Below are positions 1-6,524 of a stretch of 19,643 nucleotides of DNA, in pieces. The notes under the pieces are model-generated. The model worked only from the letters and a program-made list of their open reading frames with translations. It made no database searches and was not told the DNA's origin. The first letter of the stretch is position 1, and every line of letters starts with the position of its first letter. The stretch comes from DATBDM01 sp034664425 (GTDB lineage: Bacteria; Actinomycetota; Thermoleophilia; Solirubrobacterales; Solirubrobacteraceae): positions 1-19,643 of the forward strand of contig JAXDHR010000055.1 of assembly GCA_034664425.1 (NCBI GenBank), read 5' to 3'. Both the position numbers and the translations under genes were made by a program.

Positions 1-101
1 CGGTCGTTGCCCTGCGAGAGCACCGCGACCGTGCTTCCCTCGGCGATCCCACAGAGGCCGAGCTCGGCTCGGCACATCTCGACGAACGTCATCACGGTCA
101 C
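1..101 (-). CDS. NicX/aminopeptidase-T (M29)-like protein, 5' end only
   Basis: Only the first 33 or so codons lie in the window; the gene runs off the left edge. The visible N-terminus contains CRAELGLCGI, then EGSTVAVLSQG. This lines up with CLKELVLCGV and EGETVVIVSQG at the same distance from the start of the NicX-like protein encoded at 3553-4623, so the two are paralogues. The GTG start at 101 was chosen because a GGGAGGAG Shine-Dalgarno sequence (104-111) sits about 5 bases upstream; GTG at 95 and ATG at 92 are spaced less well. It begins 13 bases after the NicD-like stop codon and is probably the last visible gene of the same operon. Metal ligands and function cannot be judged from this fragment. 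It could be a second ring-cleavage enzyme, an M29 peptidase or a non-catalytic partner. Confidence 0.7.
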   Translation of the reverse strand, partial: MTVMTFVEMCRAELGLCGIAEGSTVAVLSQGND

Positions 102-114
102 GGGCTCCTCCCGA

Positions 115-981
115 TTACTCGGTTGTCGTCGAATACGATATATCCCCGCCCGGGGCAAGCAGCGGCCGAACCGCGTCGACGAACCCGGCCAGGTTGTCCC
201 AGGGGATCATGTGACCGGCGGCCGGGATGCGGATCTGGCGCGCTCGGGGATTGCGCTGCGCCGCCTCGGCAGCCCCCTTCGCGGTCACCATCGGGCTGTC
301 GCCGCCGTACACGAACGTGACCGGCTCGGGCACCTGCGGCCAGTCGTCGAAGAAGTCCTCGGTGTGGAAGCTTTCGTGGGACTCGAGGACGGCGTCCTCC
401 GCGCAGCTGGGCAGCCAGGTCACGCGCAGCTCGAGCTCGCGCTCGGGCCAGCGCGGGTAGCTGCGCCGGACCTCCTCGACGGTCGTGCCCGCCTGCGCCG
501 CTCGCAACTGGCCGAGGAACGCCTCGCGAGTGATCGGGTACGGCGCCCGGCCCGGTCCGCTGAGCGGCGGGTCGACGGCGATGACGTGGCCGGCGAGCCC
601 GGGACGGCGGGCGGCGACCGCCGCGGCGACGCGCGCTCCCATCGAGTGCCCCAGCAGCGCGGGGCGCTCGAGGTCCAGCTCCCCGATCAGCCCGGCGATG
701 TCGGCGACGTAGTCCGACAGGGCGTAGCCGCGGTCCGGGCGCTCGGAGAGCCCCCGTCCGCGCATGTCGGGAACGACGAAGCGGCGCGGCACATCGAGGG
801 CGCGGATCACGAAATCCCAGCTGATCGCGGGGCTCGTGATGCCCGGCAGGACGATCACGGCGGGATCGTCGCCGGGGTAGTCGAGCACGTGCAGGCGCAG
901 GCCGTTCGCCTCGACCATCCGGCTGCCCACGCCGAGCGCGTCGACGTCGGCGTGCAGCGCCGCCTGCGAGGGGACGCCCAT
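115..981 (-). CDS. nicD: Alpha/beta hydrolase, probable N-formylmaleamate deformylase (NicD-like)
   Basis: This 288-residue alpha/beta hydrolase probably hydrolyses N-formylmaleamate to maleamate and formate in the cytoplasm, the second step of 2,5-dihydroxypyridine breakdown. The nucleophile elbow is GHSMG with Ser113. Asp137 lies in the stretch VDPPLSGPGR and the catalytic His257 in AAGHMIPW. The gaps of 24 residues (Ser to Asp) and 144 residues (Ser to His) equal those I remember for the Ser101/Asp125/His245 triad of Pseudomonas putida NicD, which favours NicD over a generic hydrolase. The oxyanion region is LPGITSPA. I chose the ATG at 981 because it overlaps the upstream amidohydrolase stop (TGATG) and has a GGAG about 6 bases before it. 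The open frame reaches back to 1173, but that extension is arginine-rich nonsense antisense to coding logic. Alternatives are another small esterase or a dienelactone-type hydrolase. Confidence 0.8.
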   Translation of the reverse strand: MGVPSQAALHADVDALGVGSRMVEANGLRLHVLDYPGDDPAVIVLPGITSPAISWDFVIRALDVPRRFVVPDMRGRGLSERPDRGYALSDYVADIAGLIGELDLERPALLGHSMGARVAAAVAARRPGLAGHVIAVDPPLSGPGRAPYPITREAFLGQLRAAQAGTTVEEVRRSYPRWPERELELRVTWLPSCAEDAVLESHESFHTEDFFDDWPQVPEPVTFVYGGDSPMVTAKGAAEAAQRNPRARQIRIPAAGHMIPWDNLAGFVDAVRPLLAPGGDISYSTTTE

Positions 982-1709
982 CAGTACTCCGCCGGAAGCT
1001 CGGCGTGGGACGCGGCCGGCACGGGCGCCGTCTGCGTCTGGCCGGCCGCGGCGTGCGGCGGCAGCCCGGCTACGTAGGCGAGCGCATCCTCGAGCGAGAT
1101 CACATCGCCGTACTTTGCGTCGATGTCGAAGAGGTTCGCTTCGTGCGGTCCCTGCGCGCGATCGCCGACGCACTCCCGCGGGACGAGCGTCGTGAAGCCC
1201 GACTGCACGCTGTCGACTGCGCTCGCGCGCACGCAGCCGCTCGTCGTGGCGCCACAGAGCAGGACGGTGTCGACGTGCTGCGCAACCAGCACCGCAGCGA
1301 GGTTGGTCCCGAAGAACGCGGACGCCCCCTTCTTGGAGACGATGGTGTCGCGCGTGTCGCGCGGCAAGCGGGGATCCAGCTCGACGAGCGGCGTGCCCTC
1401 CTTCAGGATGCCGAGCCCCGGGGCCTTCTGCAGCCAGGCCCCGCCGTCCAGCCCGTTCGCGTCGTAGGCGATCACGGTGAAGACGACCGGCAGCGCGCGC
1501 TCGCGAGCCGCTTCCAGCAGCCTCGCAGTGGCGCGGACCTCGGCGGTCAGATCGGCGCCCGTAGCGTACTGCGCCTCCGTGAAGCCCCGCATGAGATCCA
1601 CCACGAGGACCGCCGGGCGGATCCCTCGCTGCACGCGCTGTCCCCAGCCGGCGCGTTCGTAGACGCGATCGGTGTCCGGGTCGCCGGCCGGCCGGTCGGC
1701 TGCCGTCAT
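981..1709 (-). CDS. nicF: Isochorismatase-family amidohydrolase, probable maleamate amidohydrolase (NicF-like)
   Basis: This 242-residue cysteine hydrolase most likely converts maleamate to maleate and ammonia. The family triad is visible: Asp38 in VVDLMRGF, Lys126 in SKKGASAFFGT and Cys159 in GATTSGCVRAS, next to the usual cis-peptide region. The segment VGDRAQGPHEANLFDIDAKYG (residues 181-201 or so) is the type seen in NicF and N-carbamoylsarcosine amidase proteins. A proline/alanine-rich tail follows residue 216. The ATG at 1709 overlaps the stop of the PEP-utilizing gene as ATGA, and GAGGAG lies about 9 bases upstream. Its stop overlaps the NicD-like start, so the two are translationally coupled. 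N-carbamoylsarcosine amidase is the main alternative; the neighbouring NicX- and NicD-like genes favour maleamate. Confidence 0.82.
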   Translation of the reverse strand: MTAADRPAGDPDTDRVYERAGWGQRVQRGIRPAVLVVDLMRGFTEAQYATGADLTAEVRATARLLEAARERALPVVFTVIAYDANGLDGGAWLQKAPGLGILKEGTPLVELDPRLPRDTRDTIVSKKGASAFFGTNLAAVLVAQHVDTVLLCGATTSGCVRASAVDSVQSGFTTLVPRECVGDRAQGPHEANLFDIDAKYGDVISLEDALAYVAGLPPHAAAGQTQTAPVPAASHAELPAEY

Positions 1710-3556
1710 GCCGTCGTCTCCTCGTCGATCAGCTCGACGACCCCGCGGCCGCCGTCCACCCGGATGCGCTGCCCGGTCCGGATCCGCGTCGTGCCGAAGC
1801 CGGTGCCGACCACGGCGGGCAGGCCGTATTCGCGGGCGACGATCGCGGCGTGCGACATGACGCCGCCGATGTCGGCCACGGCCGCGGTCACGCGGCCGAA
1901 GACCGGCGCCCAGCTCGGCGTCGTGCAGCGCGAGACCAGGATCTCGCCCTGCTGCACCTCGTCGAGCCGTGTCGCGTCGGCCACGACGCGGGCGACGCCC
2001 TCGACCACGCCCGGCGACGCCGCGATGCCGCGCAGCGTCTCGCGGCCGTCCTCGCCGGTTTCGTCGCCATCGCCGAGCCAATCGCGGACCGCCTCGGTGG
2101 TGATGCCGTAGAGCATGATCGAGTAGCTCTCGGTGATCTGCTCCGGCGGCGGCCCGAGCGCGGGGGGCGGACTCCACGCCGAGAGCCGCTCGAGGATGTC
2201 GCGGCGCACGTCGACCTCGGCCCGCCAGTGCGACGTCGGGCCGTCGCCGTCGATCGCCCAGTCGATGGCCAGCTCGTAGATCGCGTACGGGATCTCGAAG
2301 CGGTGCAGGTAGAAGATGTCCTCGGACTCGGCGAGCACGCCGCACGCCGCCAGGACGCCTCCGAGCTCCCGGACCTTGTTGAAGAAGATCGTGTGGTGCC
2401 AGTGCTCGACGTAGAAGTTGTGGTTCTCGACGTACGGGTAGACGGTGCGCGAGAGCTCGAGCAGACCGCGGAAGCTGTCGCGTTCCTCCTCAGATCCGAG
2501 CACGTCCTCGTACTCGGCGGCGAGCCGCTCGCCTTCGGCGCGCAGCTGCTCCGTCGGCAGGTCGATCTCCTCGCCGGCGTCGAGCCGGTGCAGGTAGCCG
2601 CGGATGGCCGTGAAGGGCACGCGCATGTCGTCCATCCAGGCGCGGTCCTGGTGCGAGTACCCCGCCCCGGTCGAGTACCAGAACCACGGCTCCTTCGCCG
2701 CCTCGAGCGCGTCGATCCAACGCCGCCCGGCCTCGCTGGCGCCGAGCCGCTCGAGCACCGTGTCCGGCCCTCCGTCGGAGCCGAACTCCGCCTGGAGCTC
2801 GAGTTCGTGGGCGAGCCGGGCGAGCTTGCGCAGTTCCGCGTCGGGGCGGAAGAGCACGAGCTCCTGCCCACTCACCATACGGGTGATCGTCTGGTTGTCG
2901 ATGTCGGGGAAGAGCTCGGCGCAGAGGTCGCGGAACGTCAGGTAGGCCCCGTATCCGAGCGTGAGCATCTCGAAGTGGTAGTGGGCCATCTCCTGCATGT
3001 TCTCGATCAGCCGGTTGTAGTCCGCGAGCATCTGCCAGGCGCTCGTCAACGCGCGCCGCTCGCTGACCACCGCGTCGGGCTCGACCGTCGGCGGCACGGC
3101 GAACGAGATGGCCTTCAGCCGCTCGATGCAGTCGCCGGCCTTCGCGACCCAGGCGTCGTAGATGGCGGGCCAGTCCTCGAAGTAGGCCTGCGCGCGCTCG
3201 GCGAAGACGGGCGCGCGAGCCTCGAGCTCCTCGGGCTCGTGCACCTCGCGCGGGCTGCAGTAGAGGTAGCCGTTCAGCAGCCGCTGGTCGAGCCCGCGCG
3301 AGGGCGGCACGCGCCAGACGCGGTTGGCGCCCTGGTTGAGGGCGACCCACCAGCTCTCCGTCATGATCGTGTCGAACGGATACAGCGCGGTCGGGTTGTG
3401 CATCCCGTCGTAGAACCAGAACCGCTGCTCGTCCTGCGGGCGCCGCTCCTCGTCGAAGAGGTAGTAGTGCGGGTACAGCCGCCGCCACTCCTCGGCGCCG
3501 ACGGGCGGCTCGACCTCGTACGGATTGGCGAAGGACCGGCCGTTGCTGTCGCTCAT
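1706..3556 (-). CDS. PEP-utilizing (phosphohistidine-domain) enzyme, phenylphosphate synthase subunit 1-like
   Basis: This 616-residue protein ends in a PEP-synthase/PPDK-type swivelling phosphohistidine domain (about residues 505-612). The active-site motif is GGVMSHAAIVARE with His569, preceded by SRCTTPSWAPVF and followed by GLPAVVG. The first 500 residues are rich in Trp, Tyr and His. They show neither the ATP-grasp kinase domain nor a recognisable PEP-binding barrel motif, so it cannot be a whole PEP synthase. Phenylphosphate synthase divides these functions: subunit 1 carries the phosphohistidine (His569 in Thauera aromatica as I recall) and subunit 2 the ATP-binding domain. A role in phosphorylating a hydroxypyridine is therefore possible, with the kinase partner encoded elsewhere. 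The start ATG at 3556 overlaps the NicX-like stop as ATGA and has GGGAG about 7 bases upstream. Rifampin phosphotransferase-like activity is a weaker alternative. Confidence 0.72.
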   Translation of the reverse strand: MSDSNGRSFANPYEVEPPVGAEEWRRLYPHYYLFDEERRPQDEQRFWFYDGMHNPTALYPFDTIMTESWWVALNQGANRVWRVPPSRGLDQRLLNGYLYCSPREVHEPEELEARAPVFAERAQAYFEDWPAIYDAWVAKAGDCIERLKAISFAVPPTVEPDAVVSERRALTSAWQMLADYNRLIENMQEMAHYHFEMLTLGYGAYLTFRDLCAELFPDIDNQTITRMVSGQELVLFRPDAELRKLARLAHELELQAEFGSDGGPDTVLERLGASEAGRRWIDALEAAKEPWFWYSTGAGYSHQDRAWMDDMRVPFTAIRGYLHRLDAGEEIDLPTEQLRAEGERLAAEYEDVLGSEEERDSFRGLLELSRTVYPYVENHNFYVEHWHHTIFFNKVRELGGVLAACGVLAESEDIFYLHRFEIPYAIYELAIDWAIDGDGPTSHWRAEVDVRRDILERLSAWSPPPALGPPPEQITESYSIMLYGITTEAVRDWLGDGDETGEDGRETLRGIAASPGVVEGVARVVADATRLDEVQQGEILVSRCTTPSWAPVFGRVTAAVADIGGVMSHAAIVAREYGLPAVVGTGFGTTRIRTGQRIRVDGGRGVVELIDEETTA

Positions 3557-4623
3557 CGCGAGCTCCCGTTCAGGGCCGTGGCGACCCGGTCGACCTTCAT
3601 GTCGGTGTGGACGACATCGCCGTCCACCAGGATCGGCTCGTCGTCGAGATAGAGGCTGCAGCCCCGCATCGGGATGTCGATGTGACAGGGGCTCGCGTTG
3701 CTCCCGCCGAGCTCCTGGTTGGGTCCGGTGGAGAAGAGGACGTTGCCGTAGAACGATCGCCCCTCGGCACCGATGCCGCGGCGATCCGTCGCAAGCGAGG
3801 ACCACCGCGCCTTCTCGTTGAGCCCCCAACCGATGTGCGCGATGCCGTAGGCGTCCGTGTCCTCGAACGATGCCATGTAGTCGCGTAGGAGCGCGGCGTC
3901 GAGCCCGGGACCGCGCAGATCGACGATCCGGCCCTGCTCGATCGTGAGCTCGACGGGCGAGCTGACGTAGTCCTTGAAGGGGTAGACGATGTCTCCCGGC
4001 GCGATCACCACCCGCCCGTCGACGCCGTCGTCGTGGGCGCCCGTGAACAGGAAGCCCGAGGGCCAGTGGTCCCAGCGCCCCGGCGTATCGGTGTAGCCGT
4101 ACTCCGTGATGGTCGGGTAGGCGCCCAGCTTGTAGGTGACGTCCGTGCCCGCAGTGTTGGTCACGCGCAGGGCCTGCGCCGACCCGAGCAGCTCGCCCCC
4201 CACCTCGACGCGCTCGCGCAGGTCACGGGTCGGGAACAGCCGAGCCAGCACGTCGACCGGCTCCACCGCGAGCAGGATGCGGGTCCCCGAGGCCTCGACC
4301 GCCAGCTGCTCGGGCGAGAACAGCAGGAAGATGAGGTCGATCACGAGGTCGGCGAGCTTGAGGGCCTCGACCGCTGCCTCGTTGCCCGCGAGCGGCGTGA
4401 CGCCCACCGTCCACGCTCCGCCGTCCGCGTCCAGGTCGTTGGTGGCGGTGGCGAGGCGCAGATGATGCGAGAACGCCCCGAGGCGCGCGGCGGCCGCCAT
4501 GAAGGCGTCGGCGTAGTCAAGCCGCTCGACGCCCTGCGAGACGATCACCACCGTCTCGCCTTCGTGGACGCCGCACAGCACGAGCTCCTTGAGGCACAAC
4601 TCCGTCAGCAGTGCTTGCGACAT
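3553..4623 (-). CDS. nicX: Probable 2,5-dihydroxypyridine 5,6-dioxygenase (NicX-like, M29 fold)
   Basis: The 356-residue protein has the aminopeptidase-T/NicX fold and a length close to the roughly 350 residues of NicX. Candidate Fe(II) ligands are His263 in IAHIGWG, and His314 and Asp316 in SPCHIDIPMRG. They have nearly the spacing of His265, His318 and Asp320 that I remember for Pseudomonas putida NicX. The predicted reaction is oxygen-dependent opening of 2,5-dihydroxypyridine to N-formylmaleamate. The NicD- and NicF-like genes just downstream take the product to maleate, which strongly supports this over a peptidase role. The ATG at 4623 has AGGGG 10 bases upstream and lies 36 bases after the tetR stop. 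The 3' end overlaps the next gene by 4 bases. A related ring-cleavage enzyme with another di- or trihydroxypyridine as substrate remains possible. Confidence 0.82.
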   Translation of the reverse strand: MSQALLTELCLKELVLCGVHEGETVVIVSQGVERLDYADAFMAAAARLGAFSHHLRLATATNDLDADGGAWTVGVTPLAGNEAAVEALKLADLVIDLIFLLFSPEQLAVEASGTRILLAVEPVDVLARLFPTRDLRERVEVGGELLGSAQALRVTNTAGTDVTYKLGAYPTITEYGYTDTPGRWDHWPSGFLFTGAHDDGVDGRVVIAPGDIVYPFKDYVSSPVELTIEQGRIVDLRGPGLDAALLRDYMASFEDTDAYGIAHIGWGLNEKARWSSLATDRRGIGAEGRSFYGNVLFSTGPNQELGGSNASPCHIDIPMRGCSLYLDDEPILVDGDVVHTDMKVDRVATALNGSSR

Positions 4624-4659
4624 CCCCAGGTGTCCCCTTTCTCCGTCCCGTCCGCCTGC

Positions 4660-5289
4660 TCAGGACTCGGCCGGAAGCTGGTCTTGCGCGCGTTCCGCCG
4701 ACAGGCGGCGCGCCGCGTCGCAGAGCGTCGTGATCGCCCACTGCGCGGCGGTTCCCGCCTCCCTGCCGTCCATCCCCCAGTTGTCGTGCATCGTCAGCCA
4801 CGCTCGCGTGCTCCAGAGCACCTGGACCGCCGCGACGAGCCGGCGCGCCTCGGCCGGCGTCAAATCCTGCGTGGCCTCCTCGAAGATGGCGCTGAGCGCT
4901 TTCGCGCGCCTGCGCCGCGCCCGGTCGTGCACGTGGCGGCCGGCGGCGGAGGCATCCGCCGCGCGCACGAGGTCGTCGCGGGCCGCGAATCCCTCGAACA
5001 GCGCCGGCGTGTTCTCGATCAGCTCCTCGATGCTCGCCGGGGGACCGCTGACGCCGAACTGCGCGTCGCGGAACTCGCCGACTCGATCGATGAGGTCTTC
5101 CTTGGTCGGGAAATGCCGGTAGACCGTCCGCAGCGATACACCCGCCTGCTCGGCGACGATCGGCACCGTGAGCTCCGCCAGGCCGTCCTCGGCGATCCGC
5201 GAGATCGCCGCCTCCAGGATGCGTTGACGCGTCTGCTGCTGCTGTGCCCCGCGCAGCGGGCTGCGGTATTGGCGAGCCCTCGAGGACAT
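4660..5289 (-). CDS. TetR-family transcriptional regulator
   Basis: This 209-residue protein has a TetR N-terminal DNA-binding domain at about residues 18-68. Helix 1 is TRQRILEAAISRIAEDG, and the recognition region is AEQAGVSLRTVYRHFPTKEDLI. The C-terminal helical ligand-binding part is not conserved enough to suggest an effector. It is the first gene of the minus-strand pyridine operon and is followed 36 bases later by the nicX-like gene, so it probably controls itself and the catabolic genes together. A hydroxypyridine or pathway intermediate would be a natural inducer; this is inference from position. There is no Shine-Dalgarno sequence before the ATG at 5289, but a strong promoter places the transcript start at or within a few bases of the ATG, so the message is probably leaderless. 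Confidence 0.88.
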   Translation of the reverse strand: MSSRARQYRSPLRGAQQQQTRQRILEAAISRIAEDGLAELTVPIVAEQAGVSLRTVYRHFPTKEDLIDRVGEFRDAQFGVSGPPASIEELIENTPALFEGFAARDDLVRAADASAAGRHVHDRARRRRAKALSAIFEEATQDLTPAEARRLVAAVQVLWSTRAWLTMHDNWGMDGREAGTAAQWAITTLCDAARRLSAERAQDQLPAES

Positions 5290-5298
5290 CTGCCGGCG

Positions 5299-5327
5299 AC
5301 CCTATTCCGCGGCACGGACCGTGTCAA
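5299..5327 (-). promoter_or_regulatory. Strong sigma-70-type promoter of the tetR-nicX operon
   Basis: On the minus strand a perfect TTGACA (-35, 5322-5327) is followed after 17 bases by TAGGGT (-10, 5299-5304). The expected transcription start is about 5291-5293, only a few bases before the ATG at 5289. This gives an almost leaderless message and agrees with the absence of a ribosome binding site. Confidence 0.72.
5311..5325. promoter_or_regulatory. Inverted repeat in the tetR promoter, candidate TetR operator
   Basis: GGCACGG-A-CCGTGTC forms two 7-base arms with one mismatch around a single central base. It occupies most of the spacer between -35 and -10 and touches the -35 box. A repressor bound here would block RNA polymerase, fitting autoregulation by the adjacent TetR protein. 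The arms are short and GC-rich, so chance occurrence is possible. Confidence 0.45.
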
Positions 5328-5361
5328 GAAAGCATCTCACATGCCTTCAATGACCGGCCGC

Positions 5362-5961
5362 CTACGTCCCCGGCGAGGCGCCACCAAGCCGCGCGGCGGC
5401 CGCTTCGAAGAGCGGCTCCGCGAGCCGCCGCGCGCTCGGGATGCGGATCCGGTCGCGCATGTAGACCAGCTTGTCCCGCGCCTTCTCGGCCGAGCAGAGG
5501 TTCGCAGCCACCCATCCCGCGGTCAGCTCCTGCAGCGTCTCCAGGTAGGAGAGCGAATCCGCCGCCTGTAGAACGTCCGCCTCGGCGTCGCCTCCCAGTT
5601 CGTGAAGCAGCACGAGCCGGCGCACGTCGCGGATGAAGCTCGCGTCGGGTGGCTCGGCTCCGTCCTCGAGCCAGCGCTGGACGAAGTCGGCCGATCGAGT
5701 GGAGTGCGCGAACAGGTAGTCGGGGTCGTCCCAGCGATCCTCGGCGAAGTTCTGCTGCGGGCCGCCGGCGAACATGCGCTCGACGTCATGCGTGAGGGCT
5801 GCCAGGCGGATCGCGAGCGACGCCGCGGGGTCGAGCCGGAGCACCCACGCTCGAGCCTGGATCAGATGCTCGGCCTGCGAGAAGGGTGCGATCCAGTCAA
5901 GCGCCCGCGCCTCGAGATCCGACGTCATGTCGGCGGGAACGGCGGTTCCGTGGGAGGCCAT
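5362..5961 (-). CDS. HD-domain-like protein of unknown function
   Basis: The 199-residue protein is largely helical and has the residue pattern of an HD-type metal phosphohydrolase. His32 sits in AEHLIQAR, the His58-Asp59 pair in ALTHDVER, His86 and His120 in VLLHELGGD, and Asp135 in AADSLSYL. I do not recognise a characterised family member and cannot name a substrate. It is transcribed toward tetR from 72 bases upstream, but tetR has its own strong promoter inside that gap, so the two may be separate units. The start at 5961 lacks a clear Shine-Dalgarno sequence; an in-frame ATG at 5928 is an alternative. No signal peptide or membrane segment is visible. Confidence 0.65.
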   Translation of the reverse strand: MASHGTAVPADMTSDLEARALDWIAPFSQAEHLIQARAWVLRLDPAASLAIRLAALTHDVERMFAGGPQQNFAEDRWDDPDYLFAHSTRSADFVQRWLEDGAEPPDASFIRDVRRLVLLHELGGDAEADVLQAADSLSYLETLQELTAGWVAANLCSAEKARDKLVYMRDRIRIPSARRLAEPLFEAAAARLGGASPGT

Positions 5962-6053
5962 CGCGCCGAGATGCTAGCCGCGGGGCTCGCGCAGCTCGCT
6001 TGCGTTGATCGTGACACGCGCGCGTATCCGCCGCCCTGCGCCGCTAAGCCGAC

Positions 6054-6069
6054 TTTGTCGGTAGACAAA
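6054..6069. promoter_or_regulatory. Perfect inverted repeat TTTGTC-N4-GACAAA
   Basis: Two exact 6-base arms, TTTGTC (6054-6059) and GACAAA (6064-6069), flank GGTA. The AT-rich motif stands out from the very GC-rich surroundings. It lies about 90 bases upstream of the HD-protein start on the minus strand and directly before the truncated phosphoesterase frame on the plus strand. It resembles an operator for a dimeric repressor. Other possibilities are a scar of the event that removed the 5' part of the phosphoesterase gene, or chance. Confidence 0.35.
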
Positions 6070-6472
6070 CCCGATTTGGAGCGTCCCCCAGTACGCGCTG
6101 CCGGTCTACGCGTTCGCGCCCGACCTGTGCGACAGCGGAACGCTCGCCGACTGCCCCGACGGCCTGGCCGGCGCCGACGCGTTCCTGCGCACCTGGGCGC
6201 CCCGCATCCCCGCCTCGCCCGCGTACCGGCACGATGGTGCGCTGCTCGTGCTCTTCCTCGCCCGGGCGCCGGGCACCGGTACGGCGACCGCGCCGACCCA
6301 TGGCCTGGTCGTCTCGCGGTTCGCCAGGGCCGGCGCGACGCTGAAGGGCGCCTATGACCCCTACGGCGCGCTGCGCTCGATCGAGGACCTGCTCGGCCTC
6401 GACCCGCTCGGCTTCGCGGCGCAGGCCAAGGCGTTCACGCACGATGCGCTGCCGGGCGCATTCGCCAGGTAG
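6065..6472 (+). pseudogene. Phosphoesterase-family C-terminal remnant (5'-truncated)
   Basis: A plus-strand frame is open from 6065 (just after a TAG at 6062) to the TAG at 6470-6472. From about 6089 it encodes a plausible protein of 127 residues with no proper start codon near its beginning. The end reads LVVSRFARAG, then YDPYGALRSIEDLLGLDPLG. This is the C-terminal signature of AcpA/phospholipase-C-type phosphoesterases, where a conserved strand is followed by a Tyr-Ser-Leu-Leu-Arg-Thr-Ile-Glu-Asp-like helix. Full-length members are several hundred residues, so the catalytic N-terminal part is missing. The frame shows no internal stops, so the truncation may be recent. A GTG at 6248 could start a 74-residue peptide, but I see no sign that this is a real gene. 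Confidence 0.6.
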
Positions 6473-6496
6473 CCGGCGCCGCGACTCCGCATCGCT

Positions 6497-6524
6497 CGCG
6501 GTGCGCCCGCGTATCGTTGCCGCG
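6497..6524 (+). promoter_or_regulatory. Candidate promoter with leaderless GTG start for the flavin reductase gene
   Basis: TATCGT (6512-6517) fits a -10 element and ends 7 bases before the GTG at 6525, so transcription would begin at or one base before the start codon. No Shine-Dalgarno sequence is present. A short inverted repeat, CGCGG-N5-CCGCG (6497-6511), abuts the -10 box. There is no recognisable -35. The layout is almost the same as that before the regulator gene at 16049. Confidence 0.4.

Noticed and set aside
982..1173. N-terminal extension of the NicD-like frame to 1173
   Set aside because: It overlaps the NicF-like gene's catalytic C-terminal region, is low complexity, and the ATG at 981 has coupling and a ribosome binding site.
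1850..3652. 600-codon plus-strand open frame antisense to the phosphohistidine gene
   Set aside because: Its translation is a low-complexity Arg/Ala/Val/Glu mix without family motifs. It is the usual by-product of third-position GC bias on the opposite strand of a real gene.
3553..4623. Leucyl aminopeptidase (M29 peptidase) as the main call
   Set aside because: The fold is shared, but the metal-ligand pattern and the neighbouring NicD- and NicF-like genes favour 2,5-dihydroxypyridine dioxygenase.
4033..5571. 512-codon plus-strand open frame across nicX, tetR and the intergenic region
   Set aside because: It is arginine-rich without domains and antisense to two convincing genes and a promoter.
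5602..6357. Plus-strand 251-codon frame bridging the HD gene and the phosphoesterase relic
   Set aside because: The first part is antisense to the HD protein and the second is out of frame with the recognisable phosphoesterase remnant.
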